Shown here: positions 8,462-19,837 of the stretch, one piece after another
Layout of the letters: each line of letters starts with the position of its first letter
Position numbering within the stretch: the first letter of the stretch is position 1
Assembly (NCBI GenBank): GCA_020853705.1
Contig: JADYYK010000018.1
Coordinates: 1 to 39,385, forward strand
Source of the DNA: Deltaproteobacteria bacterium
GTDB lineage: Bacteria; Myxococcota_A; Polyangia; Haliangiales; JADYYK01
Reading direction: 5' to 3'
Length of the DNA stretch: 39,385 nucleotides
Translations under genes and position numbers: made by a program
The notes under the pieces: generated by a model
What the model was told of the DNA's origin: nothing
What the model saw: the letters and a program-made list of their open reading frames with translations, nothing else
Databases searched by the model: none

Positions 8462-9777
8462 CGCGCGACCTCGTCATCCGCGGCGGCACCGTGGTGACCA
8501 TGGACCCCGGGAGGCGGGTGGTGACTGGTGACCTCATGGTCGCCGATGGCGTCATCGCGGCCATCGGCGGCGATGACTTCACCGCGCGCGGGCCCAGCCT
8601 GGACGCCAGCGGCTGCCTGGTCATCCCCGGCCTCATCCAGTCGCACATCCACATGTGCCAGACCCTGATGCGCGGGCGCGCCGACGACCTCGACCTGCTG
8701 GGCTGGCTGCGCCAGCGCATCTGGCCCTACGAGGGCGCGCTCGACGAGGCCGCGACGCGGGCCTCGGCCGAGCTGGCCTGCGCGGAGCTCTTGCTGGGCG
8801 GCACCACCGCCATCCTCGACATGGCCACGGTGCGCCACACCGATGCCATCTTCGCGGCCGCCCAGCAGAGCGGGCTGCGCGCCACCATCGGCAAGGCCAT
8901 GATGGACGCCGGCGCCGAGGTGCCGACCTCGCTGCGCGAGGACAGCCAGGCCTCGATCGACGAGAGCCTGGCGCTGGTGGCGCGCTGGCACGGCGCCTCG
9001 GGCGATCGGCTGCGCTACGCCTGGGCGCCGCGCTTCGTGCTGTCGTGCAGCGAGGGCCTCTTGCGCGACACCGTGGCCGAGGCGCGCCGCACCGGCACCC
9101 GCATCCACACCCACGCCAGCGAGCAGCAGGCCGAGATCGAGGTCGTGCGCCGCGAGCGCGGCATGGACAACGTGAGCTACCTCGATCACCTGGGCATGAC
9201 CGGCGCCGACGTCGGCCTGGCGCACTGCGTGTGGCTCAGCGAGGCCGAGCGCGCCATCCTGGCCCGCTCGCACACCCACGTGCTGCACTGCCCATCGTCC
9301 AACCTCAAGCTGGGCAGCGGCATCGCCGACGTGCCCGACCTGCTGGCGCGCGGGATCTCGGTGTCCATCGGCGCCGACGGCGCGCCGTGCAACAACAACC
9401 TCGACGCCTGGCAGGAGCTCAGGCTGGCCGCCCTGCTGCCCAAGCACCGCGCCGGGGTGACCGCGCTGCCGGCCCAGCAGGCCTTCGAGCTCTGCACGCT
9501 GGGCGGTGCCCGCGCGCTCGGCCTCGAGGACCGCATCGGCTCGCTGGAGGTCGGCAAGCGCGCCGACATCGTGGTGGTCGACGTCGAGCGCGCCCACGTG
9601 GCGCCCGCGGAGTCGCCCTACTCCGCGCTGGTCTACGCGTGTCGCGCCAGCGACGTGCGCCACGTGGTGGTCGACGGCCAGATCGTGGTGCGCGACCGCA
9701 CGCTGGAGACGCTGGAGGTCCCGCGCGTGGTCGCGGCCGCCCGCGCGCACGCCCGCCGCATCGCCAACACCCTGTAG
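8458..9777 (+). CDS. TRZ/ATZ-type amidohydrolase, probable nucleoside or base deaminase
   Basis: A 439-residue metal-dependent deaminase of the amidohydrolase superfamily. The metal and catalytic set is complete: HxH (His63, His65), His217/His219 in IHTHASE with Glu222, His256 in LAHC and Asp307 in GADGAP. The nearest relatives I recall are 5'-deoxyadenosine/S-adenosylhomocysteine deaminases, guanine or 8-oxoguanine deaminases and chlorohydrolases; sequence alone does not separate these. Its place as last gene of a nucleoside operon, with its ATG inside the cdd stop, favours a purine nucleoside or base substrate. A 76-nt gap with a new promoter separates it from the next gene. Confidence 0.85.
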   Translation: MTRDLVIRGGTVVTMDPGRRVVTGDLMVADGVIAAIGGDDFTARGPSLDASGCLVIPGLIQSHIHMCQTLMRGRADDLDLLGWLRQRIWPYEGALDEAATRASAELACAELLLGGTTAILDMATVRHTDAIFAAAQQSGLRATIGKAMMDAGAEVPTSLREDSQASIDESLALVARWHGASGDRLRYAWAPRFVLSCSEGLLRDTVAEARRTGTRIHTHASEQQAEIEVVRRERGMDNVSYLDHLGMTGADVGLAHCVWLSEAERAILARSHTHVLHCPSSNLKLGSGIADVPDLLARGISVSIGADGAPCNNNLDAWQELRLAALLPKHRAGVTALPAQQAFELCTLGGARALGLEDRIGSLEVGKRADIVVVDVERAHVAPAESPYSALVYACRASDVRHVVVDGQIVVRDRTLETLEVPRVVAAARAHARRIANTL

Positions 9778-9838
9778 AACCTGCGCCCATGGCGCTGTAA
9801 CGCGCTGCGCAGACACGGCATCCGATCCCGCACAAACA

Positions 9839-9847
9839 TGCTATCAA
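9839..9847 (+). promoter_or_regulatory. Extended -10 (TGC-TATCAA) before the reductase gene
   Basis: TG at 9839-9840, one base, then TATCAA; 6 nt later comes the ATG at 9854. No SD and no clear -35. The placement again suggests a leaderless mRNA. Confidence 0.5.
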
Positions 9848-9853
9848 TCGCCC

Positions 9854-10804
9854 ATGTCTGACGAGATCGAGAAGGTCGTGATCATCGGTTCCGGCCCCGC
9901 GGGCCACACCGCCGCGGTCTACGCCGCGCGCGCCAACCTGAACCCGCTGATGTTCGAGGGCTTCATGGCGGGCGGCGTCGCCGCTGGCGGCCAGCTCACC
10001 ACCACCACCGAGGTCGAGAACTACCCCGGCTTCCCCGAGGGGGTCGACGGCACCGAGCTGATGGACCGCATGCGCAAGCAGTCGACGCGCTTCGGCACCC
10101 GCATCCACACCGAGACGGTGGAGTCGATCGATCTCTCCAAGCGCCCCTTCCGCGTCAAGTCGACCGACCGCGAGGTGCTGGCCCAGACCGTCATCATCAC
10201 CACCGGCGCCACCGCCAAGCGCCTCTTCATCAAGGGTGAGGATCGGCTCTGGCAGGCGGGGATCTCGGCCTGTGCGGTGTGCGACGGCGCGCTGCCGATC
10301 TACCGCCAGAAGGTCCTCATCGTGGTCGGCGGCGGCGACACCGCGGTCGAGGAGGCCACCCACCTGACCAAGTTCGGCAGCAAGGTCGTGGTGGTGCACC
10401 GCAGGAACGAGCTGCGCGCCTCCAAGATCATGCAGAAGCGCCTGCTGGATAACCCCAAGGTCGAGATGATGTGGGACTCCGCGGTCGAGGAGGCGCTGGG
10501 CGACAAGGCGCTGACCGCGGTGCGGGTCAAGAACCTGAAGACCGGCGCGGTCACCGACGTCGCCGCCGGCGGCCTGTTCTACGCCATCGGCCACGTGCCC
10601 AACACCGCCTTCCTGGCCGGCCAGCTGACCCTGGACGAGACCGGCTACATCGTGACCAAGCCGGGCACCACGCAGACCTCGGTCGAGGGCTGCTTCGCCG
10701 CCGGCGACGTGCAGGACAAGCAGTGGCGCCAGGCCGTGACCGCGGCCGGCACCGGCTGCATGGCGGCCCTGGAGGCCGAGCGCTTCATCCACGAGCATCA
10801 CTGA
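9854..10804 (+). CDS. trxB: Thioredoxin-disulfide reductase (NADPH)
   Basis: Flavoprotein that passes electrons from NADPH to thioredoxin. The 316 residues are the normal low-molecular-weight length. It has FAD-binding GSGPAG at 12-17, [19 protein letters not shown] near 45-63, the redox-active pair Cys140-Ala-Val-Cys143, NADPH-binding [10 protein letters not shown] at 159-168, and the C-terminal FAD motif [12 protein letters not shown] near 284. The family usually has CATC or CAVC, so the active site looks intact. Start chosen at the ATG 6 nt after an extended -10. The transporter gene starts directly after its stop (TGA then GTG), suggesting co-transcription. Confidence 0.95.
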   Translation: MSDEIEKVVIIGSGPAGHTAAVYAARANLNPLMFEGFMAGGVAAGGQLTTTTEVENYPGFPEGVDGTELMDRMRKQSTRFGTRIHTETVESIDLSKRPFRVKSTDREVLAQTVIITTGATAKRLFIKGEDRLWQAGISACAVCDGALPIYRQKVLIVVGGGDTAVEEATHLTKFGSKVVVVHRRNELRASKIMQKRLLDNPKVEMMWDSAVEEALGDKALTAVRVKNLKTGAVTDVAAGGLFYAIGHVPNTAFLAGQLTLDETGYIVTKPGTTQTSVEGCFAAGDVQDKQWRQAVTAAGTGCMAALEAERFIHEHH

Positions 10805-11758
10805 GTGAGCGCCGGGGCCGCCCCAGCTGCGGCGCCCGCCAACCGCGCTCCGGAGGCGGCGCCGCGCGGCCTGGTGGTGGCGGCCTTCATCTGCATCTAC
10901 ACGGTCTGGGGCTCGACCTACCTGGCCATCCGCTATGCGGTGGCGACGCTGCCGCCGTTCCTGATGGCGGGGGCGCGCTTCCTGTTCGCGGGCGGCCTGA
11001 TGCTGGGCTGGGCCCGCCTGCGCGGGGCGCCGGCGCCGACGCGCCGCGAGTGGAAGAGCACCATCATCATCGGCGCGCTGCTGCTGCTGGGCGGCAACGG
11101 CGGCGTGGTCTGGGCCGAGACCCGGGTGACCTCCAGCCTGGCGGCGCTGCTGGTGGCCACGGTGCCGCTGTGGATGGCGCTGGGTGACTGGCTGCGGCCG
11201 CGCGGGGTGCGTCCGACCGCGCGCACCGCGCTGGGGCTGGCGCTGGGTTTCGGCGGCGTGGTGGTGCTGATCGGGCCGCGCAACCTGGTCGGCGGCGGTG
11301 ACGTCTCGCTGGCCGGGGTCATCGCCATCATGCTCGGGTGCATGGCCTGGGCAGGGGGCTCGCTGTATGCGCGCAGCGCCGAGCTGCCGCGCTCGCCGGT
11401 GCTGGCCACCGGGATGGAGATGCTGGCGGGCGGCGTCCTGATGACGCTGCTCGGTCTCGTGCGCAGTGAGCATGTCGGGCTGACCGCGGCGGCCTTCACC
11501 CCGCGCGCGCTGGCGGCGCTGGGCTACCTGGTGGTGGCAGGGTCGCTGCTGGGCTTCACGTCGTACGTGTGGCTGCTGCGGGTGTCGACGCCGGCGCGCG
11601 TGGGCACCTATGCCTATGTCAACCCGGTCATCGCGGTCTTGCTGGGCACGCTGATCGCGGGCGAGACGCTGAACCCGCGCGCCGCCCTGGCTGCCGTCAT
11701 CATCGTCAGCGCGGTCGTGGTCATCGTCAGCGCAAAGAAGGAAGTGAAGGTCGGCTAG
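10805..11758 (+). CDS. EamA/RhaT (DMT superfamily) transporter
   Basis: A 317-residue inner-membrane permease with ten predicted helices in two EamA halves (about 22-155 and 165-311). The first half opens with FICIYTVWGSTYLAIRYA and the second ends with a conserved TYAYVNPVIAVLLG segment, as in YedA-like drug/metabolite exporters. A Pro/Ala tail of 20 residues precedes helix 1. Substrate unknown. The GTG start abuts the trxB stop. Its TAG stop and the stop of the convergent gene share the CTAG at 11755-11758. Confidence 0.9.
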   Translation: MSAGAAPAAAPANRAPEAAPRGLVVAAFICIYTVWGSTYLAIRYAVATLPPFLMAGARFLFAGGLMLGWARLRGAPAPTRREWKSTIIIGALLLLGGNGGVVWAETRVTSSLAALLVATVPLWMALGDWLRPRGVRPTARTALGLALGFGGVVVLIGPRNLVGGGDVSLAGVIAIMLGCMAWAGGSLYARSAELPRSPVLATGMEMLAGGVLMTLLGLVRSEHVGLTAAAFTPRALAALGYLVVAGSLLGFTSYVWLLRVSTPARVGTYAYVNPVIAVLLGTLIAGETLNPRAALAAVIIVSAVVVIVSAKKEVKVG

Positions 11759-13005
11759 AGCGGTGGCTGCCGGCGCTGAACGGTGAACTGGCCGAACAGC
11801 GGGTGCTCGCCGGGCTCGACCGGGTCGCCGCGCAGCAGGCAGTCGAAGCTGGCCAGCTCGAAGCGCACGGGGTTGCCCTGGAAGCTCCCGCCGTCGAGCG
11901 CCACCGCGCCGCGCACTACCAGCCCATCGGGGATGCCGCCGCTGGCGACGCTCTGGTGCAGCGTGAGCCAGGCGCCGCGCTCGGCGTCGAAGCGCCAGCG
12001 CTGGCGACGCAGGTGCTCGGGGGCGCCCCACGGCGTGAGATCGAAGCCGAGGTCGAGGTCGAGGCCGCCGTGCAGCATGAGGTCGACGCGGAAGTTCTCG
12101 TCGCGGATGGACAGCGCCATCGGGGCCAGCTCCAGGCCGAGCACCTCGACGCCGCGGTGGACGACGCGCACCCCGAGGTCGAGCCCGGTGGCTTGCAGTG
12201 GCGCATGCAGCTGGCCCAGCGTGCCGTGGAAGCGCGCGTGCGTGGCTGCGATGCGCAGTTCGCCGAGCTCGACCAGCGTGGCGCCGAGGTCGAGGTCGAG
12301 CCGCGCCTGCTGCTGCCCGCGATCGAGCTCGACCGCGAGGAGCGGCGCGCTGCGCGGCACGCGCACCGACAGCCAGCCCGCCGAGGTGCGGAGCTCGGCG
12401 CTGAGGGGCGTGGTCAGCGCCACCTCCAGGCTCACCACCTGCGCGGGCTTGCGCGTCAGGGTCACGGTCACGTGGCCGCTCAGGCTGGCCAGCTGTGCTG
12501 GATCCCAGCCCACGCCCAGGAGGGCGCTGTGCAGGGCCGAGAGGTCCAGCTCGCCACGGACGCTCGCCGGCTCGAGCACGAGCACCAGCGCGGCGGGGCG
12601 CTGCTGCCCATGGCTGACGGTCAGGGTGACCCCGCGCTCGGTCAGCGCGGCGTCGACGTCGAGGCCGTGCCAGCCCTGCAGCAGGGCGAGCCCGAGCTCC
12701 TCGGCCAGGTCGCGGCCCACGTGGCGCGCCGCCTCACCATCGGGCAGCGGCGACAGCCGCGCGCGCTGGTCGACCTCGAACAGTGGCAGCGCTTGCTCGA
12801 GCATCCCGAGCACGCGCCGCGCCGACTGGCCCTGGTGATCGACGACCGCCAGGGTGTCGCCGAGGTCCACCAGAGCCTCGGGCAGCTGGTCGGACAGCCG
12901 CGCGCGTGCCTCGCCATGGGGTTCGGCCTCGGGCACGCAGCCCACCACCGACATCATCGACAACGTCGCGACCAGGCCGAGGCCCGCCATCATCCATCTG
13001 CTCAT
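11755..13005 (-). CDS. Large uncharacterised lipoprotein
   Basis: A 416-residue predicted lipoprotein: MSRWMM, hydrophobic core and lipobox Val-Val-Gly-Cys near residues 20-23. The mature protein is Leu/Val/Asp/Arg-rich with alternating hydrophobic patterns, mostly beta, and repeated phrases of the type Leu-Asp-Leu-Asp-Leu-Gly (near 243 and 327). It is reminiscent of AsmA- or DUF-type periplasmic beta proteins, but I cannot name a family. ATG 13005 chosen because it gives a proper signal peptide, although the frame runs open to 13188. It is 121 nt downstream of the NTF2-like lipoprotein stop and may be a separate unit. Its stop codon overlaps that of the EamA gene. Confidence 0.8.
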   Translation of the reverse strand: MSRWMMAGLGLVATLSMMSVVGCVPEAEPHGEARARLSDQLPEALVDLGDTLAVVDHQGQSARRVLGMLEQALPLFEVDQRARLSPLPDGEAARHVGRDLAEELGLALLQGWHGLDVDAALTERGVTLTVSHGQQRPAALVLVLEPASVRGELDLSALHSALLGVGWDPAQLASLSGHVTVTLTRKPAQVVSLEVALTTPLSAELRTSAGWLSVRVPRSAPLLAVELDRGQQQARLDLDLGATLVELGELRIAATHARFHGTLGQLHAPLQATGLDLGVRVVHRGVEVLGLELAPMALSIRDENFRVDLMLHGGLDLDLGFDLTPWGAPEHLRRQRWRFDAERGAWLTLHQSVASGGIPDGLVVRGAVALDGGSFQGNPVRFELASFDCLLRGDPVEPGEHPLFGQFTVQRRQPPL

Positions 13006-13126
13006 GCACAGTGGATTGCGCGAGCCGGCCGATCCTTCACCTACGAGGGGGGGTGCCGCAACTTGCCACAGCGTGAGGTGCGGAGCTCGAGAGAGCGCAG
13101 CTCGATCACATGCAGTGAACCCGAGG

Positions 13127-14124
13127 TCAGCGGGCGACCATGGCGCCCGACAGGTCGGCGGGGGCCATGGGGGCCGAGGCGTGGGCATGGACGCGCTTCC
13201 AGCCGTCGGCGCCGCGCTCGAAGACCTCGGTGATGCGGTTCTGCACGCTGACGGGCGCCCCGCCGACGTCGCCGGTCAGGGTGATGAGGTAGGTCGCGAA
13301 GCCCCAGGTGCCGCGCTGCGAGACCCAGACGTGCGCGGGGCCGTAGCTCGGCGTCAGCGGCGCGGTCACCGGCGGCTTGGGCTCGCCGGCATAGTCGGCG
13401 CCGGTCCAGCGCTCGCCGGGGGCGGTGCCCACGATGAGGACGGTGGGCGCGGTCGAGGTGTAGCGGCGCACCGCATCCCAGCCGCCCTGCTGCATCGCCA
13501 TCACGGTCTGGTACAGCTCGCTGGCGGTGGGCGAGATGGTCTGCTGGATCTGCGCCGGCTGCGTCGCGGTGCCCGAGGCGGCGCGCGCCAGCAGCGCGCC
13601 GTCGGCGATGGCGACCGAGGTGTGGCCGCCCACGATGCGCAGGCGGTTGTCATAGCCGCGCTCGAACACCAGCGTCATGCGCATGGGCAGCGCGAACTGG
13701 CGCTCGCCCTGGAAGGTCAGGACCTCGAACTCGACATAGGCGACGCCGCCGCTGTTGTCCGCCGCGGCATGGGTCTGGATGTCGGTCTGGCGCACCAGGA
13801 TCCCGCCGCGCGCCAGCGAACGCCGGATGGTGTCGGAGAACGCCTGCGGGCCGACATACAGCTCGCCAGGGCCAGAGCCCAGCATGAAGCTGTAGGGATC
13901 GGCCGAGAAGTGCGCCAGGTAGCGGTTGGCGTCGCCCTTGGTCAGGGCGTCATCGAGGTCGGCGACCTCGGCGATCATCTCCAGCCGCGGCGGCCGCCAC
14001 GGCGCCGGCGGCAGCTGCGAGCCCGGCCCCGGAGTCGGCGCGGGCGCAGGCAGGGTGGACGAGCGTTTGGGGCAGCCGCCGAGCAGGGCCAGCGTCAGCA
14101 GCGCGAGGGATCGGGTGATCGTCT

Positions 14125-14128
<4 letters not shown>
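13127..14128 (-). CDS. Lipoprotein with two NTF2/SnoaL-like domains
   Basis: A 333-residue predicted lipoprotein: short basic start, LALLTLALLGGC lipobox (Cys about 19), then a Pro-rich linker. Two related alpha/beta cone domains follow. The first (about 50-180) opens with DLDDALTKGDANRYLAHFS; the second (about 200-325) has the WVSQRGTWGFATYLITLTG and RITEVFERGADGWKRVHAHAS strands typical of SnoaL_3/calcineurin-associated NTF2-like domains. Such domains bind small ligands or serve as enzyme scaffolds; the role here is unknown. The start is TTG in a TTGA overlap with the stop of the MobA-like gene, so it is the last gene of that operon. No better start is visible nearby. Confidence 0.8.
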
Positions 14129-14758
<630 letters not shown>

Positions 14759-14760
<2 letters not shown>

Positions 14761-15583
14761 ACTTCTCGGCCTCGCTGTCGACCTCGACGTCCGCCGGCGC
14801 GTCCCCACTCCTCGGCTGCCCGGCATGGCGCACCTGGATCAGCTCCGCCGCGATCGACACCGCGATCTCCTCCGGCGTCTCCGCCCCGATGTCCAGCCCC
14901 ACCGGCATCCTGACCCGCGCGATCCGCTCCGCCGCCACCCCGCGCGCCTCCAGCCGACGCCTGAAGCGCCCCGCCTTGCCGCGCGACCCGATCACCCCCA
15001 GCCAGCCCAGCTCGCGCCCGATCAGCGCCTCCAGCAGCTGCTGATCCACCGCATGATCACGCGTCGCGATCAGCACCGACGTGCGCGGTCCCAGCGGCAG
15101 CGCCTGCGCCCACGACGGCTCGTCGAAGCCCTGCACCAGCTGCGCGCCCGGGAAGCGCGCCTCGGAGGCGAACTCCTCCAGCTCGTCGACCACCCACAGC
15201 GCGAAGCCGATGCTCCGCGCCAGCGGCGCCAGCGCCAGCGCGACATGGCCAGCGCCGAAGATGACCAGCGGCGGTGGCGCCGTCACCACATCGATGAAGA
15301 CCTCCATCTCACCTCCACAGCACATGCCGAGCTCGTGCGTCAGATGAAAGCGCACCGCGCGTGACCGCCCGGTCGCCAGCGCCGCGCGCGCCGCCTCGGT
15401 CACCTTGTGCTCCCAGCGCCCGCCCCCGATGGTGCCCACGATGCCGTCCTCGAGCACCATCATCCGCGCGCCGACATGGCGCGGCGTCGACCCCGCCGTC
15501 CTGACCACCGTGACCCAGGCGAAGCCCACCCCGGCCGCCGCCAGCCGCGCCGCCTCGGCCCACAGCTCGACCGGCGCCTTCAT
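14759..15583 (-). CDS. xdhC: XdhC/CoxI family maturation factor
   Basis: A 274-residue XdhC-type protein, which in studied systems binds and inserts (sulfurated) molybdenum cofactor into xanthine-dehydrogenase-family enzymes. It has both expected domains: an N-terminal XdhC_CoxI region with GSTPRHVGARMMV (31-43) and the MCCGG segment (87-91), and a C-terminal Rossmann domain with IFGAGHVALAL (108-118) and LGVIGSRGKAGRFRRRL near 208. The last 20 residues are acidic. The ATG sits inside the stop codon of the amidohydrolase (ATGA). No molybdenum hydroxylase subunit is in this window. Confidence 0.93.
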
Positions 15584-17214
15584 CGCCGCGCCCGCAGCGC
15601 CGCCCCCGCGCGCACCCCGGTCGCCGCGCCGGCACGCACCGCGACCTGCCCCGCCACGACGACATGCTCGATCCCCACCGGGCCGCGCGCCGGGTCGGCA
15701 AAGGTCGCGACATCCAGCACGCGCGCCGCGTCGAACACCACCAGGTCCGCCGCCGCCCCCGCGACCACGCGGCCGCGCTCGTGCAGGCCCATGGCGTCGG
15801 CGGCCTGCGCCGACAGCTTGTGGACCGCCTGCTCCAGGGTCAGCACACCGCGCTCGCGCACATAGCGCCCCAGCACGCGCGGAAAGCTGCCCCAGGTGCG
15901 CGGATGCGGCCGCCCACCCAGCAGCCCGTCGGTGCACAGGTTGACCCAGGGCAGCTTCAAGATCCGCTCCACCACGGCCTCGTCCTGGCTGAAGGTGATC
16001 ATCGACACCGCCAGCCGCTCGGCCGCGAGCAGGTCGAGCACGAAGCCCAGCACATCACCGCCCTGCCCCGCCGCCCCCGCCGCCTCGCACAGGTTCTTGC
16101 CTACGACCTCGGGCCGCCGCCCCGACGGCACGTCGGCGATCATGATGGCCTCCGGCCCGGTGCGCAGCCACGAGCTGGGCCCGTCCTCGGCCGACGGCGC
16201 CTCGATGGCGCGCCGGATCCGGGCCCGCTCCGCCGCGTCGCCCAGCCTCCGCGTGGCCTCGCCCGCGCCGCCCGCCTGCGCCCAGCGCGGCAGAAGCTGC
16301 CCCAGCGACGTCGAGCTGGCGGTGTAGGGATACTGATCGCCGGTGACGTGCACGCCGTCCGCGCGCGCCGCCTCGAGCAGCGCCAGCCACGCGTCACACA
16401 GGTGCACGTTGCGCTGGCCCAGGATCTTCATGTGCGACAGGTGCAGCTGCACGCCCGACGCGCGCGCGATCCCCAGCACCTCCTCGGTCGCGGCCAGGAG
16501 GTCGTCGCTCTCGCTGCGCAGGTGCACCGCGAACAGGCCAGACACCGCCGCGACCTCGCGACACAGCGCGGTCAACTCGGCGGAGTCGGCGTGCAGACAC
16601 GGCTCGTAGATGAGGCCGGTCGACAGCCCGAGCGCCCCCGCCGCCAGCCCGGCGCGCAGCGCGCTGCACATGCGCGCGACGTCGTCCGGGCCCGGCCTCC
16701 GCGCCTCCGCCCCCCGCCCCAGCGCCAGCGTGCGCAGCGCCCCGTGCGGCACCAGATAGGCCGCCGACAGCGCCGGCCGGGCGGCGTCGATCGCCGCCAG
16801 ATAGCCCGCGACATCGCGCCAGCCCCAGGCCACGTCGGCGGGGTCGCCGACCAGCCAGCGCAGCTCGTCACGCACCGCCGCGGCCTGGTCCAGCGGCGCC
16901 ACGCTGAGCCCGTCCTGACCGACCACATCGGTGGTCACGCCCTGAAGGATCTTCATCGGCAGCGCCCCGGCGCTCGGCGACGCCAGCGCCAGGTCGGTGT
17001 GCGCGTGGGTGTCGATGAACCCGGGCGCCACCACCAGCCCTGCACAATCCAGCACCTCGGCCCCGAGCGCCGCCGCGGGCAGCGCGCCACCACCCGGAAT
17101 CACGCTCACCACCCGGCCGCCGTCACACACCACGTCGGCGCGCCGGCGCACCGGCGCCACGCCCGCGGCGCAGTCGATCACCTCACCTCCAGCCAGCACG
17201 AGCACGGCGTCCAA
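15580..17214 (-). CDS. N-acyl-D-amino-acid deacylase-like amidohydrolase
   Basis: A 544-residue amidohydrolase-superfamily enzyme of the D-aminoacylase (DAN) type. Landmarks: GFIDTHAHTD with the HxH metal pair (about 72-81), LQGVTTDVVGQDGLSVAP near 90-107, HLSHMKILG (near 247-255), CTDGLLGGRPHPRTWGSFPRVLG in the C-terminal third, and the usual AADLVVFDA closing strand. The family removes acyl groups from N-acyl-D-amino acids, but related members are hydantoinases or dihydroorotase-like enzymes, and the XdhC/MobA neighbours may hint at ring cleavage in purine degradation (inference). Start chosen at TTG 17214, where homology-like sequence begins; the frame is open to TTG 17241. First gene of the four-gene minus operon. 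Confidence 0.85.
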   Translation of the reverse strand: MDAVLVLAGGEVIDCAAGVAPVRRRADVVCDGGRVVSVIPGGGALPAAALGAEVLDCAGLVVAPGFIDTHAHTDLALASPSAGALPMKILQGVTTDVVGQDGLSVAPLDQAAAVRDELRWLVGDPADVAWGWRDVAGYLAAIDAARPALSAAYLVPHGALRTLALGRGAEARRPGPDDVARMCSALRAGLAAGALGLSTGLIYEPCLHADSAELTALCREVAAVSGLFAVHLRSESDDLLAATEEVLGIARASGVQLHLSHMKILGQRNVHLCDAWLALLEAARADGVHVTGDQYPYTASSTSLGQLLPRWAQAGGAGEATRRLGDAAERARIRRAIEAPSAEDGPSSWLRTGPEAIMIADVPSGRRPEVVGKNLCEAAGAAGQGGDVLGFVLDLLAAERLAVSMITFSQDEAVVERILKLPWVNLCTDGLLGGRPHPRTWGSFPRVLGRYVRERGVLTLEQAVHKLSAQAADAMGLHERGRVVAGAAADLVVFDAARVLDVATFADPARGPVGIEHVVVAGQVAVRAGAATGVRAGAALRARR

Positions 17215-17243
17215 GGCATCACAGTGCGAGAACTCGGCCAAAA

Positions 17244-17253
17244 ATGCTAGGCT
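17244..17253. promoter_or_regulatory. Overlapping divergent -10 boxes
   Basis: Plus TAGGCT (17248-17253) lies 8 nt before TTG 17262. Minus TAGCAT (17249-17244) would start the amidohydrolase operon with a leader of roughly 20 nt. The two share the TA at 17248-17249. Confidence 0.5.
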
Positions 17254-17261
17254 CCGCCGTC

Positions 17262-18308
17262 TTGAGCGTCGTCGTCGAAAGTCTGGTCAAGCGCTACGGC
17301 AAGACCCCCGCGGTGCACGGCGTCTCCTTCGAGGCGGTCCCTGGCAAGCTGACCACGCTGCTGGGGCCGTCGGGTTCGGGCAAGACCACGGTGCTGCGCT
17401 GCATCGCCGGCCTGGAGTCGCCCGACGCCGGCGCGGTGCGCATCGACGACACCGAGGTCACCCACACCTCGCCGCAGCAGCGCGGCATCGGCATGGTGTT
17501 CCAGTCCTACGCGCTGTTCCGCCACATGACGGTGCGCGAGAACATCGCCTTCGGCCTCGCGGTGCGCAAGGTGTCGCCCGCCGAGCAGGCCGCCCGCGTG
17601 GACGAGCTGCTCACCCTGCTCGGCCTCGGGGAGCTGGCGCATCGCCTGCCGCCGCAGCTGTCGGGTGGTCAGCGCCAGCGCGTCGCCTTCGCGCGCGCGC
17701 TGGCCCCGCGCCCGCGCGTGCTGCTGCTCGACGAGCCGTTCTCCGCGCTCGACGCCCGGGTGCGCCAGGAGCTGCGCGACTGGACCCGGCGCATGCACGA
17801 CGAGCTGCACGTGACGTCCATCCTGGTCACCCACGATCAGGAGGAGGCCATGGAGCTGTCGGCCCGCGTGGTGGTGATGAACCAGGGCAAGATCGAGCAG
17901 ATCGGCTCGCCCACCGAGGTCTACGATCACCCCGCCACGCCCTTCGTGGCCAGCTTCGTGGGCGCCGCCAACGTGGTCGAGCGCGCCGGCGCCGGCCCCG
18001 GCGGCGCGTCGCAGCGCGAGTATGTCCGGCCCCACGAGGTGCGCCTGAGCCGGCACACCCCGGCGCAGCAGGACACCGACGGCGACGACCTCGGCGGCCC
18101 GGGCGCCGACCCGCTGGCCTCGGCGCGCGTCGAGCGCATCGTGCGCCTGGGCGGCAGCGCCAAGCTGACGGTGCGCACCGCCGACGGCCAGTCCATGGTC
18201 GTCAGCCTGACCAGCCGCGAGCTCGAGGAGCTGGCCCTGGCCGAGGGCGACCGCGTCACCATCGATCTCCGCTCGACGAAGATCTTCGTCGAGGACTACA
18301 GTATCTAG
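17262..18308 (+). CDS. cysA: ABC transporter ATPase, sulfate/thiosulfate CysA-like
   Basis: A 348-residue importer ATPase of the CysA/PotA/MalK class. Walker A GPSGSGKTT (35-43), Q-loop in FQSYALF (80-86), signature LSGGQRQR (133-140), Walker B LLLDEP (154-159), H-loop His191, then a TOBE-type C-terminal domain (about 230-348) including YVRPHEVRLS as in CysA. The sulfate assignment is supported by the cysteine synthase gene 2 nt downstream. I start at TTG 17262 because MSVVVESLVKRYG is the usual family N-terminus and the -10 box sits across the upstream ATG at 17244. No permease or binding-protein genes are adjacent, so they must lie elsewhere. Confidence 0.88.
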   Translation: MSVVVESLVKRYGKTPAVHGVSFEAVPGKLTTLLGPSGSGKTTVLRCIAGLESPDAGAVRIDDTEVTHTSPQQRGIGMVFQSYALFRHMTVRENIAFGLAVRKVSPAEQAARVDELLTLLGLGELAHRLPPQLSGGQRQRVAFARALAPRPRVLLLDEPFSALDARVRQELRDWTRRMHDELHVTSILVTHDQEEAMELSARVVVMNQGKIEQIGSPTEVYDHPATPFVASFVGAANVVERAGAGPGGASQREYVRPHEVRLSRHTPAQQDTDGDDLGGPGADPLASARVERIVRLGGSAKLTVRTADGQSMVVSLTSRELEELALAEGDRVTIDLRSTKIFVEDYSI

Positions 18309-18310
18309 CC

Positions 18311-19249
<939 letters not shown>

Positions 19250-19307
19250 GCGCACGCAGCTCCTGAGGATTCTGGCGCGGCGCCGGGCGCGGGTGGGGCC
19301 GCGGGAT

Positions 19308-19336
19308 TTGTCGCGGAGGTGCGCGCGCGGTAGACT
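19308..19336 (+). promoter_or_regulatory. Sigma70-type promoter
   Basis: TTGTCG (19308-19313), 17 nt, TAGACT (19331-19336). The ATG at 19349 is 12 nt on, so the leader would be about 6 nt. Confidence 0.65.
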
Positions 19337-19348
19337 CGTGGCGCGGGC

Positions 19349-19837
19349 ATGAAGGAAGAACGCGAAGAGAAGGAACTGACCACCTATCCGCCCACGCCGA
19401 CAGGGCTGACCATCTTCTGGCTCGAGGTCCTCGAGCGCGCCCACGGCGGTGACGAACCCGCCATCGCCAGCAAGCTGCGCTCGCTCAAGCTCAGCCCCGA
19501 GCACATGGCCGAGCTGTTCGGCCCCAGCCAGGGCGCCCGCGTGTACGCCGAGTACGAGCGCGCCTTCGAGGCCTTCGCCGAGCAGGCGCCCACCGATCTG
19601 GCGCAGAAGATCCGCGAGCGCAGGTACGACGACGTCGAGATCATCGAGCTCAGCGAGCAGCGCCCCGATCAGCTGCTGGCCAACGACAAGAAGACGCTGG
19701 CCGCGCTGCGCACCAACACGCAGCTCTTCAACGTGCGCCTCAAGCGCAGCGAGGAAGACGGCGGAATCCGCATCGACACCTTTGCGTATCTGGAGGGCGG
19801 GTGGCGCGCGGCGCTCAAGATCGGTCGACTGCTGTAG
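19349..19837 (+). CDS. Uncharacterised acidic cytoplasmic protein
   Basis: A 162-residue protein with no signal peptide. A charged N-terminus (MKEEREEKEL) leads into a mostly helical region (about 20-85), followed by alternating strands with FNVRLKRSEEDGGIRIDTFAYLEGGWRAALKIGRLL at the end in pattern, although I cite only its position (127-162). The closing strand pattern resembles small beta domains that report on an expression or folding module, but I recognise no family. It has its own promoter, and its last 37 nt overlap the following gene in another frame. Confidence 0.8.
   Translation: MKEEREEKELTTYPPTPTGLTIFWLEVLERAHGGDEPAIASKLRSLKLSPEHMAELFGPSQGARVYAEYERAFEAFAEQAPTDLAQKIRERRYDDVEIIELSEQRPDQLLANDKKTLAALRTNTQLFNVRLKRSEEDGGIRIDTFAYLEGGWRAALKIGRLL

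Noticed and set aside
9781..9812. CTGCGC/GCGCAG inverted repeat as terminator of the nucleoside operon
   Set aside because: Only 6 bp with a 20-nt loop and no T-tract; expected by chance in such GC-rich sequence.
9419..12031. 870-codon minus-strand open frame
   Set aside because: Shadow of trxB and the EamA gene; composition is Arg/His/Gln-rich low complexity, and the plus-strand proteins have clear families.
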